DNA of 64,000 bases from Hydrogenophaga sp. (GCF_030656115.1 NZ_JAUSOO010000073.1:1-64000); one strand, 5' to 3'. Positions 19,325 to 28,189 are shown, counted from the first letter of the stretch. Numbers and translations are program-made. The notes: generated from the letters alone by a model not told the origin.

Positions 19325-19776
19325 CCAGCGTCCGCCACGTCGAAGAAGATGCGTCGGACCTCGAGGCATTGGCCGAAGCGCGCCGCAATGCCTATGCGCG
19401 CGTGGCCTTCACCCGCTGGCTGGGCGTGCAGCGCGCCTACTCGAAAGACGGCCGCGCGCGGCTCACGCTTGAGGGGCGCCCCGAACTGGAAAACGTGATC
19501 CACGCCATCCATGGCGGCGTGGTGCTCACCCTGATGGACGTGGTCATGGCCAGCGCGGCGGTGTCGCTGGTGGACTTCCAAAAGACAGCCGTCACGCTCA
19601 ACCTGAGTTCCAGCTTTGTTCGTCCCGGGCGTGGCCGGCTGGTGGCGGACGGCGACGTGCTGCAGACGCTCGACGGCGTGATCCTGTGCCAGGCCGAGGT
19701 GCGCGATGCAACCGACGAAGTCGTCGCCCGTGGCATGGGCAGCTTTCGCTACCTGCCATTGCCTGAAGCAACCTGA
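19321..19776 (+). CDS. PaaI-type thioesterase
   Basis: 151 residues, hot-dog fold with VIHAIHGGVVLTLMDVVMASAA and the strand NLSSSFVRPGRGRL. The Asp-containing helix after HGG is the usual thioesterase II active site. It is the paralogue of the 17290 protein (shared HGGVV-T-L-D pattern and C-terminal GSFRY). It overlaps the ligase gene and is followed after 33 bases by the nitronate-monooxygenase-like gene. Substrate unknown. Confidence 0.83.
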   Translation: MTSVRHVEEDASDLEALAEARRNAYARVAFTRWLGVQRAYSKDGRARLTLEGRPELENVIHAIHGGVVLTLMDVVMASAAVSLVDFQKTAVTLNLSSSFVRPGRGRLVADGDVLQTLDGVILCQAEVRDATDEVVARGMGSFRYLPLPEAT

Positions 19777-19809
19777 AATCAATCGAACCTTTTTTTGTTT
19801 ACTTCCAAC

Positions 19810-20763
19810 ATGTCATTGCCAGCTTGCCTGCAACACCTGCGCCTGCCGGTGATCGCCTCGCCCCTGTTCATCATCAGCGTGCCGCAACTCGTCATTGCGC
19901 AGTGCAAGGCCGGCATCGTGGGCGCCATGCCGGCGCTCAATGCGCGCCCGCAGTCGCTGCTCGATGAGTGGCTGGCAGAGATCACGGAAGCGTTGGCAGA
20001 GCACGACAAGGCACACCCTGAGCAGCCTGCCGCGCCCTTTGCCATCAACCAGATCGTGCACAAGAGCAACGACCGGCTCGACGCCGACATGGCCGTGTGC
20101 GCCAGATACCGCGTGCCACTGGTCATCACCTCGCTGGGCGCGCGCGCCGAAGTGAACGACGCCGTGCATGCCTGGGGCGGCATCGTGTTGCACGACGTGA
20201 TCAACAACAGCTTCGCGCACAAGGCGGTGGACAAAGGCGCCGATGGCCTGGTGGCCGTGGCCGCTGGCGCCGGCGGCCATGCTGGCACCAAGAACCCGCT
20301 TGCGCTGATCCAGGAAATCCGCGCCTGGTTTGACGGCCCGCTGGCGCTCTCGGGCGCCATCGCCACGGGTGACGCCATCCTGGCCGCGCAAGCCATGGGC
20401 GCCGATCTGGCCTACATCGGGTCCGCCTTCATTGCCACCGAAGAAGCGCGCGCCGACGAGGCCTACAAGCGCATGATCGTGGAAAGCAGCAGCGACGACA
20501 TCGTCTACTCCAACCTGTTCACCGGCGTGCACGGCAACTACCTCAAGCCGTCCATCCGCGCCGCCGGCATGGACCCCGACCAACTGCCGCAGAGCGACCC
20601 GTCGGCCATGAACTTCGGCAGCACGCGAAAGCCCTGGAAAGACATCTGGGGCTGCGGCCAGGGCATTGGTGCGGTGCACGCGGTGGAGCCCGTGGCCGAG
20701 CGCGTGAACCGGCTGGAACGCGAGTACCGCCAGGCCCGCGAACGCCTGTTTGCCAGGAGCTGA
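19810..20763 (+). CDS. nitronate monooxygenase-like FMN enzyme
   Basis: 317 residues, TIM barrel of the 2-nitropropane dioxygenase family. It starts with LPVIASPLFIISVPQLVIAQCKAGIVGAMPALNARP, with AAGAGGHAG in the FMN phosphate region and a GADLAYIGSAFIAT strand. In acyl-CoA clusters such flavoproteins often appear instead as enoyl reductases or NAD(P)H:quinone reductases, so oxidation of nitronates is only the family name. The ATG at 19810 is preferred over an upstream TTG at 19795. It is the last gene of module A. Confidence 0.82.
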   Translation: MSLPACLQHLRLPVIASPLFIISVPQLVIAQCKAGIVGAMPALNARPQSLLDEWLAEITEALAEHDKAHPEQPAAPFAINQIVHKSNDRLDADMAVCARYRVPLVITSLGARAEVNDAVHAWGGIVLHDVINNSFAHKAVDKGADGLVAVAAGAGGHAGTKNPLALIQEIRAWFDGPLALSGAIATGDAILAAQAMGADLAYIGSAFIATEEARADEAYKRMIVESSSDDIVYSNLFTGVHGNYLKPSIRAAGMDPDQLPQSDPSAMNFGSTRKPWKDIWGCGQGIGAVHAVEPVAERVNRLEREYRQARERLFARS

Positions 20764-20796
20764 AGCGGCCCTTCACCTTTCCAGAGGGGAGGGTTT

Positions 20797-20813
20797 GGCA
20801 ATCGAAGATTGCC
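20797..20813. other. perfect 7-bp hairpin between modules A and B
   Basis: GGCAATC, loop GAA, GATTGCC, lying between the nitronate-monooxygenase-like gene and the hydratase gene. It is not followed by a T-run, so a factor-independent terminator is unlikely. It may be a dispersed intergenic hairpin or affect mRNA processing. Confidence 0.4.
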
Positions 20814-20872
20814 TCCCGGCCGGGTGGCCGCGATCATTGGGCCAACCCGGAACAAAGCACCACAGGAGACAC

Positions 20873-21757
20873 ATGAGCACCGCACCGCCCGGCCTGGACA
20901 CCGGGACCCTCACGCATCTGCAGACCTGGCAAGGGCGCACCGAAACGCTGCACGACCAGGTCACCGCTGCGCCGCTGCGTGCGCTCTTGGCCACACTGGA
21001 TCGCGACGACCCGGCGCCTGCTGCAGGCACCCCTCTGCCGGCACTGGGGCACTGGCTGTACTTTCTGCCCACGCACCGCCACAGCGAAATCGGACCCGAC
21101 GGCCACCCGCAGCGCGGCGGCTTCCTGCCGCCGGTGCCGCTGCCCCGGCGCATGTGGGCGGGCAGCCGCCTGGTCTGGAACACCGACAACCCCTTGCGCG
21201 TGGGCGACGACGTCCAGCGGCGTTCCCGCATCGCCTCGGTGCAGCACAAGCACGGCCGCAGTGGCGACCTGGTGTTCGTGCAGGTGGCGCACGAGCTGCA
21301 CAACGTACGCGGCCTGGCCCTGAGCGATGTGCACGACATCGTCTACCGCGACGCCCCCCGCCCGGGCGACCCGGCGCCCGAGCCGACCGCCGCCGAGACC
21401 GGAGCGGCCTGGCAGCGCGAACTCACGCCCGACGACGTGCTGCTGTTCCGCTACAGCGCGCTCACTTTTAATGGTCATCGCATCCACTACGACCGACGCT
21501 ACGTGACCGAAACGGAAGGCTACCCCGGCCTGGTGGTGCACGGCCCCTTGATCGCCACGCTGCTGATGGACCTGCTGCGCCGACACCTGCCCATCGCCAC
21601 CGTCAGGGCGTTCCACTTCAAGGCGCTGCGCCCCAGCTTCGACGGTCGTGCCTTGCGCGTGAACGGACAACCCTCACCCGACGGCCGCAGTGTGCGCCTG
21701 TGGGCACAGGACACCGATGGTTGGCTGACCATGTCCGCTGTGGCCGAAGTCGCCTGA
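20873..21757 (+). CDS. ich: MaoC/HTD2-type itaconyl-CoA or mesaconyl-CoA hydratase
   Basis: 294 residues with two hot-dog halves. The first half (to about 150) has GHWLYFLP and GFLPPVPLPRRMWAGS. The second has RYSALTFNGHRIHYDRRYV and GLVVHGPL, the motif set of mesaconyl-C4-CoA and itaconyl-CoA hydratases, where Asn replaces the usual Asp before His. In the itaconate route it makes citramalyl-CoA from itaconyl-CoA. GGAGA lies seven bases before the ATG. Together with the CoA-transferase at 23197 and the lyase at 25742 it completes the Ict-Ich-Ccl set known from Pseudomonas aeruginosa. The symbol rests on motif and context, not on a computed alignment. Confidence 0.75.
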   Translation: MSTAPPGLDTGTLTHLQTWQGRTETLHDQVTAAPLRALLATLDRDDPAPAAGTPLPALGHWLYFLPTHRHSEIGPDGHPQRGGFLPPVPLPRRMWAGSRLVWNTDNPLRVGDDVQRRSRIASVQHKHGRSGDLVFVQVAHELHNVRGLALSDVHDIVYRDAPRPGDPAPEPTAAETGAAWQRELTPDDVLLFRYSALTFNGHRIHYDRRYVTETEGYPGLVVHGPLIATLLMDLLRRHLPIATVRAFHFKALRPSFDGRALRVNGQPSPDGRSVRLWAQDTDGWLTMSAVAEVA

Positions 21758-21783
21758 ACTCTTCCCGAACACCCCATTTCTCC

Positions 21784-22944
21784 ATGCAACACACCACCGA
21801 CGCCTACCAGGACATCCGCGACGCCGTGCGCGCCCTCTGTGCCGAGTTCCCTGACGAGTACCACCGCAAGGTCGACGAACAGCGGGCCTACCCGGAAGCC
21901 TTTGTCGATGCCCTGACCAAGGCAGGCTGGATGGCGGCACTGATTCCGCAGGCCTACGGCGGCTCAGGCCTGAGCATGGCCGAGGCTTCGGTGATCATGG
22001 AAGAGATCAACCGATCGGGTGGCAACTCCGGCGCCTGCCATGGGCAGATGTACGTGATGAACGCCATCGTGCGCAGCGGCACCGAAGCGCAGAAAGACCG
22101 CTACCTGCCGCGCATCGCGGCGGGTGAACTGCGTATCCAGGCCATGGGCGTGACCGAGCCCACCACCGGCAGCGACACCACCAAGCTCAAGACCCAGGCC
22201 GTGAAGAACGACGGCCGCTGGGTCATCAACGGCCAGAAGGTGTGGATTTCGCGCGTGCAGCACAGCGACATGATGATCCTGCTGGCGCGCACAACGCCGC
22301 TGGCCGAGGTGCAGAAAAAATCCGACGGCCTGTCCTGCTTTCTGATCGACCTCAAGCAGGCCGAAGGCAAGGGCCTGACCGTGCGCCCCATACCGAACAT
22401 GGTCAACCACGAGACCAACGAACTGTTCTTCGACAACCTGGAAATTCCTGAAGAAAACCTGCTGGGCGTGGAAGGCAAGGGCTTCAAGACCATCCTCGAT
22501 GGCCTGAACGCCGAGCGCACGCTGATTGCGGCCGAGTGCATTGGCGACGGTTACTGGTTCGTCGACCGTGCCACGAAGTACGCCAGCGAACGCGTGGTGT
22601 TCAACCGCAAGATCGGCCAGAACCAGGGCGTGCAGTTCCCCATCGCCGAGAGCTACATCGAGATCGAGGCCGCCAACCTGATGCGCTGGCGCGCCTGCGA
22701 ACTGATCGATGCGCACAAGCCCTGCGGCGCCGAAGCCAACATGGCCAAGTACCTGGCCGCCAAGGCCAGCTGGGAGGCCGCCAATGCCTGCCTGCAGACG
22801 CACGGCGGCTTCGGTTTCGCCAACGAATACGACGTGGAACGCAAGTTCCGCGAGACCCGCCTGTACCAGGTGGCACCGATCTCCACCAACATGATCCTGT
22901 CGTACGTGGCCGAACACGTGCTGGGGTTGCCCCGGAGTTACTGA
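21784..22944 (+). CDS. acyl-CoA dehydrogenase, itaconate-cluster type
   Basis: 386 residues, complete acyl-CoA dehydrogenase with AMGVTEPTTGSDTTKLKT and THGGFGFANEYDVERKFRETRLYQVAPISTNMI. The catalytic YEGT is replaced by QVAPIS, the form I recall for dehydrogenases next to itaconate genes (as at PA0879), so its base is elsewhere. It may feed C5 diacids such as methylsuccinyl-CoA into the route; this is inference. It follows the hydratase gene by 26 bases. Confidence 0.86.
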   Translation: MQHTTDAYQDIRDAVRALCAEFPDEYHRKVDEQRAYPEAFVDALTKAGWMAALIPQAYGGSGLSMAEASVIMEEINRSGGNSGACHGQMYVMNAIVRSGTEAQKDRYLPRIAAGELRIQAMGVTEPTTGSDTTKLKTQAVKNDGRWVINGQKVWISRVQHSDMMILLARTTPLAEVQKKSDGLSCFLIDLKQAEGKGLTVRPIPNMVNHETNELFFDNLEIPEENLLGVEGKGFKTILDGLNAERTLIAAECIGDGYWFVDRATKYASERVVFNRKIGQNQGVQFPIAESYIEIEAANLMRWRACELIDAHKPCGAEANMAKYLAAKASWEAANACLQTHGGFGFANEYDVERKFRETRLYQVAPISTNMILSYVAEHVLGLPRSY

Positions 22945-22956
22945 TGGCCCACCCCT

Positions 22957-23027
22957 GCGCCGCCTTCGGCGTCACCCCCTCAAGGGGGCGATACCAGTCG
23001 TCCGGCGAAGCCGGCCCGACGGTATCT
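22957..23027. repeat. cluster of three intergenic hairpins
   Basis: Three palindromes lie in tandem in the 252-base gap before the CoA-transferase gene. They are a GC hairpin around 22957-22971 (CGCCG/CGGCG), a perfect CCCCCTT/AAGGGGG pair (22975-22981 with 22983-22989), and a long bulged stem 22991-23027 whose ends are GATACC and GGTATC. None is followed by a T-run. They look like dispersed intergenic elements and could stabilise or end the upstream transcript. The rest of the gap to 23196 shows nothing coding. Confidence 0.6.
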
Positions 23028-23196
23028 CTGGACAGGTTCACTTCTCGCCGGAGGTCTTGCATGGTTGAAGCTCTCTTGGGCTGTCGAATCCCTATCTCTG
23101 TTGGCCAGCCCGTGCACGCTTTGGCCCGCGAGGTGCAACGAGTGAGACCGGGCATTCGCCCACAGGGCAGCAAAGAAAAGATTGAAAGGCAGCAGC

Positions 23197-24375
23197 ATGA
23201 GACCACTTGACGGCATCACCGTCGTGTCACTGGAACACGCGATCGCTGCGCCTTTCTGCACACGCCAGCTGGCCGATCTGGGCGCGCGGGTGATCAAGGT
23301 GGAGCGGCCCGGGGTGGGCGACTTTGCGCGGGCTTACGACACGCGTGTGAAGGGGCAGTCTTCGCATTTCATCTGGACGAACCGCTCCAAAGAAAGCCTC
23401 TCGCTGGACCTGAAACAACCCGCTGCAATGGCTGTATTGAACGAGCTGCTGCAAGGCGCAGACGTGCTGGTGCAGAACCTCGCACCCGGCGCGGCGGCGC
23501 GCATGGGTCTGGGGTACGAGACATTGCGGGAACGCTGCCCGCGCCTGATCGTGTGCGACATCTCCGGCTACGGCGAAGACGGCCCCTACCGCGACAAGAA
23601 GGCCTACGACCTGTTGATCCAGAGCGAGGCGGGCTTGCTTTCCATCACCGGCACGCCCGACGACCCGTCCAAGGCGGGCAACTCGATTGCCGACATCGCC
23701 GCCGGCATGGTCGCCTACAGCGCCATCCTGGCCGCCTTGCTGCAGCGCGGGCGCACCGGCGAAGGTTCACACATCGACGTGTCCATGCTGGAGAGCCTGG
23801 CCGAATGGATGGGCTACCCGTTGTACTACGCCTTCGAAGGCGCCAGCCCGCCACCGCGCACCGCCGCCTCGCATGCCAGCATCTACCCGTATGGCCCTTT
23901 CGCCGCAGGCGATGGCGGCACCGTGATGCTGGGCCTGCAGAACGAACGCGAATGGAAGGTGTTCTGCGACTCCGTGCTGGAGCAACCTGAGCTGGCCACC
24001 GACCCTCGATTTCACAGCAATGCGCAGCGCAACCAGCACCGCGCCGAGTTGCGAGCCCTCATCCTCGCGGCGTTCGCCAGCCTGGACACGCAAGCCGTGG
24101 TGGATCGTCTGGACCGCGCACAGATCGCCAACGCCCGCATGAACGACATGGCCGGCGTGTGGAACCACCCGCAACTGGCCGCACGCAAGCGCTGGCAGCA
24201 GGTGGACACACCCGCCGGCGCTGTGCCGGCCCTGTTGCCGCCGGGGCGCCACAGCGGCTTTGACTACCGCATGGACCCGGTGCCCGCCGTGGGCCAACAC
24301 ACCGACGCCATCCTGCGCCAGCTTGGCCGCAGCGATGCCGACATTGAAGCCCTGCGCGCCGCAGGGGCCATCTGA
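23197..24375 (+). CDS. ict: family III CoA-transferase, itaconate/mesaconate CoA-transferase-like
   Basis: 392 residues, CaiB/BaiF fold. KKAYDLLIQSEAGL supplies Asp138, the residue that forms the acyl-anhydride in family III CoA-transferases. There is no His/Asp racemase pair as in the 589 gene. It starts MRPLDGITVVSLEHAIAAPFCTRQLADLGARVIKVERP and resembles succinyl-CoA:mesaconate and itaconate transferases in length and order. It would move CoA from succinyl-CoA to itaconate or a related C5 diacid. The next gene (MmgE/PrpD) follows by 11 bases. Confidence 0.78.
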   Translation: MRPLDGITVVSLEHAIAAPFCTRQLADLGARVIKVERPGVGDFARAYDTRVKGQSSHFIWTNRSKESLSLDLKQPAAMAVLNELLQGADVLVQNLAPGAAARMGLGYETLRERCPRLIVCDISGYGEDGPYRDKKAYDLLIQSEAGLLSITGTPDDPSKAGNSIADIAAGMVAYSAILAALLQRGRTGEGSHIDVSMLESLAEWMGYPLYYAFEGASPPPRTAASHASIYPYGPFAAGDGGTVMLGLQNEREWKVFCDSVLEQPELATDPRFHSNAQRNQHRAELRALILAAFASLDTQAVVDRLDRAQIANARMNDMAGVWNHPQLAARKRWQQVDTPAGAVPALLPPGRHSGFDYRMDPVPAVGQHTDAILRQLGRSDADIEALRAAGAI

Positions 24376-24386
24376 AACTGCCGAAC

Positions 24387-25745
24387 ATGACCACACCGTC
24401 CACCACCCTGGCCACCTTTGCCGCACAACTGCGCTTCACCGACATCCCCGACCCCGTGGTGCGCAAGACCGAAGACCTGCTGGTGGACTGGTTCGGTTCC
24501 ACCGTGGCCGGTTTTGGCTCGCGCCCGGTCAACAGCATTGCGCGATTCGCCTTGGCCATGGGCCCGACCGATGGTCCCAGCGAAGTGATCAACGAGCGCC
24601 GCCGCTCCAGCCCCTACGCGGCGGCCATGGCCAACGCCGCCGCCTCGCATGTGGCCGAACAGGACGACGTGCACAACGGTTCGGTGTTCCACCCGGCCAC
24701 GGTGGTGTTTCCACCCGCGCTGGCGGTGGCCCAGGCGCTCGGCGCTTCCGGGCAGGACCTGATCACCGCATCGGTCGCCGGCTACGAGGTCGGCATCCGC
24801 ATTGGCGAGTTCCTCGGTCGTTCGCACTACAAGGTGTTCCACACCACCGGCACCGCCGGCACCGTGGCCGCCGCGGTCGCGGTGGGCCACCTGCTCAAGC
24901 TCACACCCCAGCAGATGCAGCATGCCATGGGATCGGCCGGCACCACCGCCGCCGGCTTGTGGGAGTTCCTGAGAACGGCGGCCGACAGCAAGCAGCTGCA
25001 CACCGCCCACGCCGCCGGCGCCGGCCTGATGGCCGCCTACCTGGCACAGGACGGTTTCACCGGCGCGGCCCAGGTGCTCGAAGGCCCGCAGGGCATGGCC
25101 GCCGGCATGTCCAGTGATGCCGATGTGGCCCGCCTCACCGACCGCCTGGGCACGCGCTGGGCCACGGCCGAGACCTCGTTCAAGTACCACGCCAGCTGCC
25201 GCCACACCCACCCGGCGGCCGACGCACTGCTGAAGGTCATGCAAGAACACCAACTCAAGCCAGCCGATCTGGCACAGGTCACCACCCACGTGCACCAGGG
25301 CGCCATCGACGTGCTGGGCCCGGTGGTCAACCCGGCCACGGTGCACCAGAGCAAGTTCTCCATGGGCACGGTGCTGGCCCTGGTGGCCCAGTTCGGTCAC
25401 GCTGGCCTGGCCGAGTTCGATCAGCACTTTCTGAGCGACATCACCCGTGCGCTGCGCGACCGCGTCAGCATGGTGCTGGACGAAGAAGTGGACCGCGCCT
25501 ACCCCGCACGCTGGATCGGCAAAGTGACGGTGCAGACCACCGACGGTCGCACGCTGCATGGCCGCGTCGACGAGCCCAAAGGCGACCCGGGCAACACGCT
25601 CAGCCGCGAAGAGATCACCGCCAAGGCCCTGCGCCTGGCCGCCCACAGCGGTGGCGCCACGCCCGGGCAGATGCAGGCCGCCGTGGACGCGCTGTGGCAG
25701 GTGGCCCAATGGCCGCGTGTGGGCGCGCTGCTGGACTCGCTATGA
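24387..25745 (+). CDS. MmgE/PrpD family protein
   Basis: 452 residues. The MmgE/PrpD all-alpha N-domain is visible (DWFGSTVAGFGSRPVNSI, AAASHVAEQDDVHNGSVFHPATVVFPPALAVAQ), followed by the alpha/beta C-domain from about residue 270 (YHASCRHTHPAADALL). The family includes 2-methylcitrate dehydratase and cis-aconitate decarboxylase, which makes itaconate. A protein of this family also sits in the P. aeruginosa itaconate locus. It may interconvert C5/C6 diacids that enter the route. Its stop overlaps the ATG of the CitE-like gene. Confidence 0.85.
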   Translation: MTTPSTTLATFAAQLRFTDIPDPVVRKTEDLLVDWFGSTVAGFGSRPVNSIARFALAMGPTDGPSEVINERRRSSPYAAAMANAAASHVAEQDDVHNGSVFHPATVVFPPALAVAQALGASGQDLITASVAGYEVGIRIGEFLGRSHYKVFHTTGTAGTVAAAVAVGHLLKLTPQQMQHAMGSAGTTAAGLWEFLRTAADSKQLHTAHAAGAGLMAAYLAQDGFTGAAQVLEGPQGMAAGMSSDADVARLTDRLGTRWATAETSFKYHASCRHTHPAADALLKVMQEHQLKPADLAQVTTHVHQGAIDVLGPVVNPATVHQSKFSMGTVLALVAQFGHAGLAEFDQHFLSDITRALRDRVSMVLDEEVDRAYPARWIGKVTVQTTDGRTLHGRVDEPKGDPGNTLSREEITAKALRLAAHSGGATPGQMQAAVDALWQVAQWPRVGALLDSL

Positions 25746-26581
25746 ACGCTTCCGTGCTGGCCGTTGCTCGCAGCCTGCTGTTCGTGCCCGGCCACCGCCC
25801 GGAACGGTTCGGAAAAGCCTTGGCCACGGAAGCCGGCGGCGTCATCCTGGACCTGGAAGACGCCGTGGCACCGCAGGACAAGGCCGCCGCACGGGAATAC
25901 GTGCGGGCCTTTGTTCAGCAGGCCGAACCGGCACAGCGCGCCCGCCTGCTGGTGCGCATCAACCCGGTGGACGCGCCCGAACACGCCGGTGATCTGCAGG
26001 CCTTGCGCTCGCTGCGCGACCGCCCCTTGGGCGGCGTGGTGCTGCCCAAGGCCAGCGATGCGAACACCCTCGCTGCCGTGGCAGAGGCCGCCGGCCCCGG
26101 CGTGGCGCTGTTGCCGCTGATTGAAAGCGCCGAAGGCTGGGCACAGGCAGACGCGCTGGCCCGTGCGCCCGGCGTGCTGCGGCTGGTGTTCGGTCACCTG
26201 GATTTCCAGCTCGACATGGGCATGGCCGCCGACGAGGCCCAGACGGAGCTGATGCCGGTGCGCCTCGCGCTGGTGGCGGCTTCCCGGCGTGCCGGCCTGG
26301 CGCCACCGGTGGACGGTGTCACACCCGACGTGGGCAACGCGGTGGCCTGCGACACCGACACCCGCCGCGCACAGCGACTGGGTTTTGGCGGCAAGCTCTG
26401 CATCCACCCCGGCCAGGTGGCGCTGGTGCACACCGCCTTCGCGCCCAGTGTGGCCGAGCGCGACTGGGCGCAGCGCGTGCTGTTGGCCAACGACACAGCT
26501 CAAGGCGCCGTGTTCCAGTTCGAAGGCCGCATGGTGGATGCGCCCGTGCTGGCCCGGGCGCGCCGCCTTCTCCTGCCTTGA
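25742..26581 (+). CDS. ccl: CitE-type lyase, citramalyl-CoA lyase-like
   Basis: 279 residues, HpcH/HpaI TIM barrel. SLLFVPGHRPERFGKAL gives the CoA-binding start, GVILDLEDAV (Asp37, Glu39, Asp40) is the acidic cluster, and RINP, LLPLIESAEG and the metal-site strand LRLVFGHLDFQLDMG follow. It should split citramalyl-CoA to pyruvate and acetyl-CoA, the last step of the itaconate route. The N-terminal extension upstream of 25742 is a shadow of the preceding gene, whose stop it overlaps. The LysR gene follows at once. Confidence 0.8.
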   Translation: MNASVLAVARSLLFVPGHRPERFGKALATEAGGVILDLEDAVAPQDKAAAREYVRAFVQQAEPAQRARLLVRINPVDAPEHAGDLQALRSLRDRPLGGVVLPKASDANTLAAVAEAAGPGVALLPLIESAEGWAQADALARAPGVLRLVFGHLDFQLDMGMAADEAQTELMPVRLALVAASRRAGLAPPVDGVTPDVGNAVACDTDTRRAQRLGFGGKLCIHPGQVALVHTAFAPSVAERDWAQRVLLANDTAQGAVFQFEGRMVDAPVLARARRLLLP

Positions 26582-26607
26582 TGGCGACCACAGGGCAGGG
26601 TGGCAGA

Positions 26608-27552
26608 ATGGCCGCCATGTCCATGCACTTCGATCTGGTCGACCTGCGCCTCATGGTGCGCGTGGCCGAGGCCAACAGCCTGACCAAGGGCGCCGAGGCT
26701 TCACACATCTCGCTGCCCGCTGCCAGCACACGCATCAAGCACCTGGAAGAAAGCATCGGCACCAAGCTGTTCTACCGCAACAGCCAAGGTGTCACGCTCA
26801 CGCCGCCAGGTCAAGCCTTCGTGCACCACGCCCGCCTGGTGCTGGGTCAGCTGGAGCACCTGCGTGGCGACCTGCAGGAATACGCGCGCGGCATCAAAGG
26901 CCACCTGCGGGTCTACGCCAACACCACCGCGCTCAGCGAGTTTCTGCCGCCGGTGCTGCGTGCCTACCTCAGCACCCATCCCGATGTGAACATCGATCTG
27001 CGTGAGCGGCTGTCGAACGACATCATCCGGGCCGTCACCGACGGTCAGACCGACATCGGCATCGTCGCCGGCTCGGTGCGCACCGAGAACCTGGAGACCG
27101 TGCCCTACCGCAGCGACCGTCTGGTGCTGGTGGTCGACCCCGCCCACCCACTGGCCACAGCCGAACATGTCGCCTTCGTCGACACCCTGGACTTCGACCA
27201 CGTGGGCCTGCACGAATCCAGCGCCATCCACGCCTTTTTGCGCCAGGCCTGCGACCGCCTCAACCGCTCGCTCAAGCTGCGCATCCAGGTCAGCAGTTTC
27301 GAGGGGGCGTGCCGCATGATCGAGACCGGCGTGGGCATCGGCATCCTGCCTGAATCTGCCGCCCGCCGCCACGCACAAAAGATGGTCATTCGCATCGTGC
27401 CGCTGAGCGACCCATGGTCACTGCGCGCGATGCAGATCTGCGTGCGCAACCTGGAAGCCCTGCCACAGTTCGCGCGCGAACTGGTGGATCTGCTGGTGGT
27501 GGATGCGCGCCAGGCTGGGAGCATCGAGCTGTTGACGGGAGAGACTAACTAA
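26608..27552 (+). CDS. LysR-family regulator
   Basis: About 314 residues. The winged helix-turn-helix near the N-terminus includes VAEANSLTKGAEASHISLPAAS and the wing KLFYRNSQGVTLTPPG. The C-terminal type 2 periplasmic-binding-like domain detects the effector. The ATG at 26608 has AGGG about nine bases upstream and is preferred over TTG 26578, which overlaps the lyase gene. LysR genes also accompany known itaconate clusters (RipR), so it probably senses the C5 acid or its CoA ester and controls module B. It is the last gene of the island and is transcribed with it. Confidence 0.85.
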   Translation: MAAMSMHFDLVDLRLMVRVAEANSLTKGAEASHISLPAASTRIKHLEESIGTKLFYRNSQGVTLTPPGQAFVHHARLVLGQLEHLRGDLQEYARGIKGHLRVYANTTALSEFLPPVLRAYLSTHPDVNIDLRERLSNDIIRAVTDGQTDIGIVAGSVRTENLETVPYRSDRLVLVVDPAHPLATAEHVAFVDTLDFDHVGLHESSAIHAFLRQACDRLNRSLKLRIQVSSFEGACRMIETGVGIGILPESAARRHAQKMVIRIVPLSDPWSLRAMQICVRNLEALPQFARELVDLLVVDARQAGSIELLTGETN

Positions 27553-27688
27553 GCGACGAGAGCAATGGTCAGCAGCTCAGAGACCCTTCAAAGAACCTCT
27601 CCGTGCTGACTTTCTGGGACTGGGGTGTGACAGAAGGCTCTAAGTGAGAAGACCACTGTCACGGAGCCGCTCAAGAAAGTGCAAGGCA

Positions 27689-27717
27689 CGTGGGTTCGAT
27701 CCCCGCCAGCCGCACCA
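27689..27717 (+). repeat. tRNA-Arg 3' fragment (T-arm and acceptor end)
   Basis: Bases 27690-27717 repeat the last 28 bases of the tRNA-Arg at 28105 with two C/T differences (26 of 28 identical). They include the T-arm, CAGCCGC acceptor strand and ACCA end. No matching 5' half precedes it, so it cannot fold as a tRNA. It is a partial duplication or scar, and it lies in the same orientation upstream of the intact gene. Confidence 0.75.
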
Positions 27718-28088
27718 CAATCATCGACTTGCGTGGAATCTGGGCGTGAACGGCCTGTCCGAGGCGACGTTCACGTTGTTTTGAGCAACCATTCTGCGCC
27801 CCTTCTCCAAGAAGGCGCTTGCCTATCTCGGCACGCGTCCCGGACGCTTCGGGTACGCTCGTACACCGAAGCATGGGTCTGGGCTCAATCTGATTGCGTG
27901 TGCTTCCTCCAGGGTGGCACGCACGCTTCTGCGGCACATCAGGGTGAGCCGCCTCCCAAGAGTGCTTGAGATCAAGCTGACGGGGTGCTGGGCTTCTCGA
28001 CAGGCGTTACTGCAGTTTTGAATGCCTGGCCGAGTGCTTCCAAATGAACAGAAAACAGGGGAGTGGGATTTTTTGGTCCATTTCTGTG

Positions 28089-28094
28089 TACAAT
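28089..28094 (+). promoter_or_regulatory. possible -10 element of the tRNA-Arg promoter
   Basis: TACAAT lies eleven bases before the tRNA 5' end, suitable for a start near 28101. No convincing -35 hexamer at standard spacing is visible; the T-rich stretch at 28069-28074 is the only candidate. Confidence 0.4.
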
Positions 28095-28104
28095 AAGCAG
28101 CTTC

Positions 28105-28181
28105 GCGGCTGTAGCTCAGCTGGATAGAGTACTTGGCTACGAACCAAGGGGTCGTGGGTTCGATTCCTGCCAGCCGCACCA
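28105..28181 (+). tRNA. tRNA-Arg (anticodon ACG)
   Basis: A complete cloverleaf of 77 bases including encoded CCA. The acceptor stem GCGGCTG pairs with CAGCCGC. The D-arm is GCTCAGCTGGATAGAGT. The anticodon stem CTTGG/CCAAG encloses loop CTACGAA, giving ACG (read as ICG after deamination). The T-arm is GTGGG-TTCGATT-CCTGC. A strong terminator follows nine bases later. Confidence 0.97.
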
Positions 28182-28189
28182 AAAAAGAA

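Larger units (their letters stand above)
27553..28104. other. gene-poor region around a tRNA fragment
   Basis: About 550 bases between the LysR gene and tRNA-Arg with no credible protein gene. Open frames here are short, and those on the minus strand are read-through of tRNA sequence. It contains the 3'-tRNA fragment at 27689-27717. The rest may be decayed mobile DNA, but no integrase remnant could be recognised. Confidence 0.5.

Noticed and set aside
20797..20813. Rho-independent terminator
   Set aside because: The stem is not followed by a T-run.
24264..25709. A 481-residue minus-strand open frame
   Set aside because: It is antisense to the MmgE/PrpD gene, shows no domain, and mirrors codon bias of high-GC DNA. 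Similar long antisense frames (for example 3021-4190 and 13412-14986) were dropped for the same reason.
27689..28181. attL/attR pair of an integrated element
   Set aside because: The partial tRNA lies upstream of the intact one, opposite to what 3'-end integration leaves, and no integrase is present in the 464 bases.
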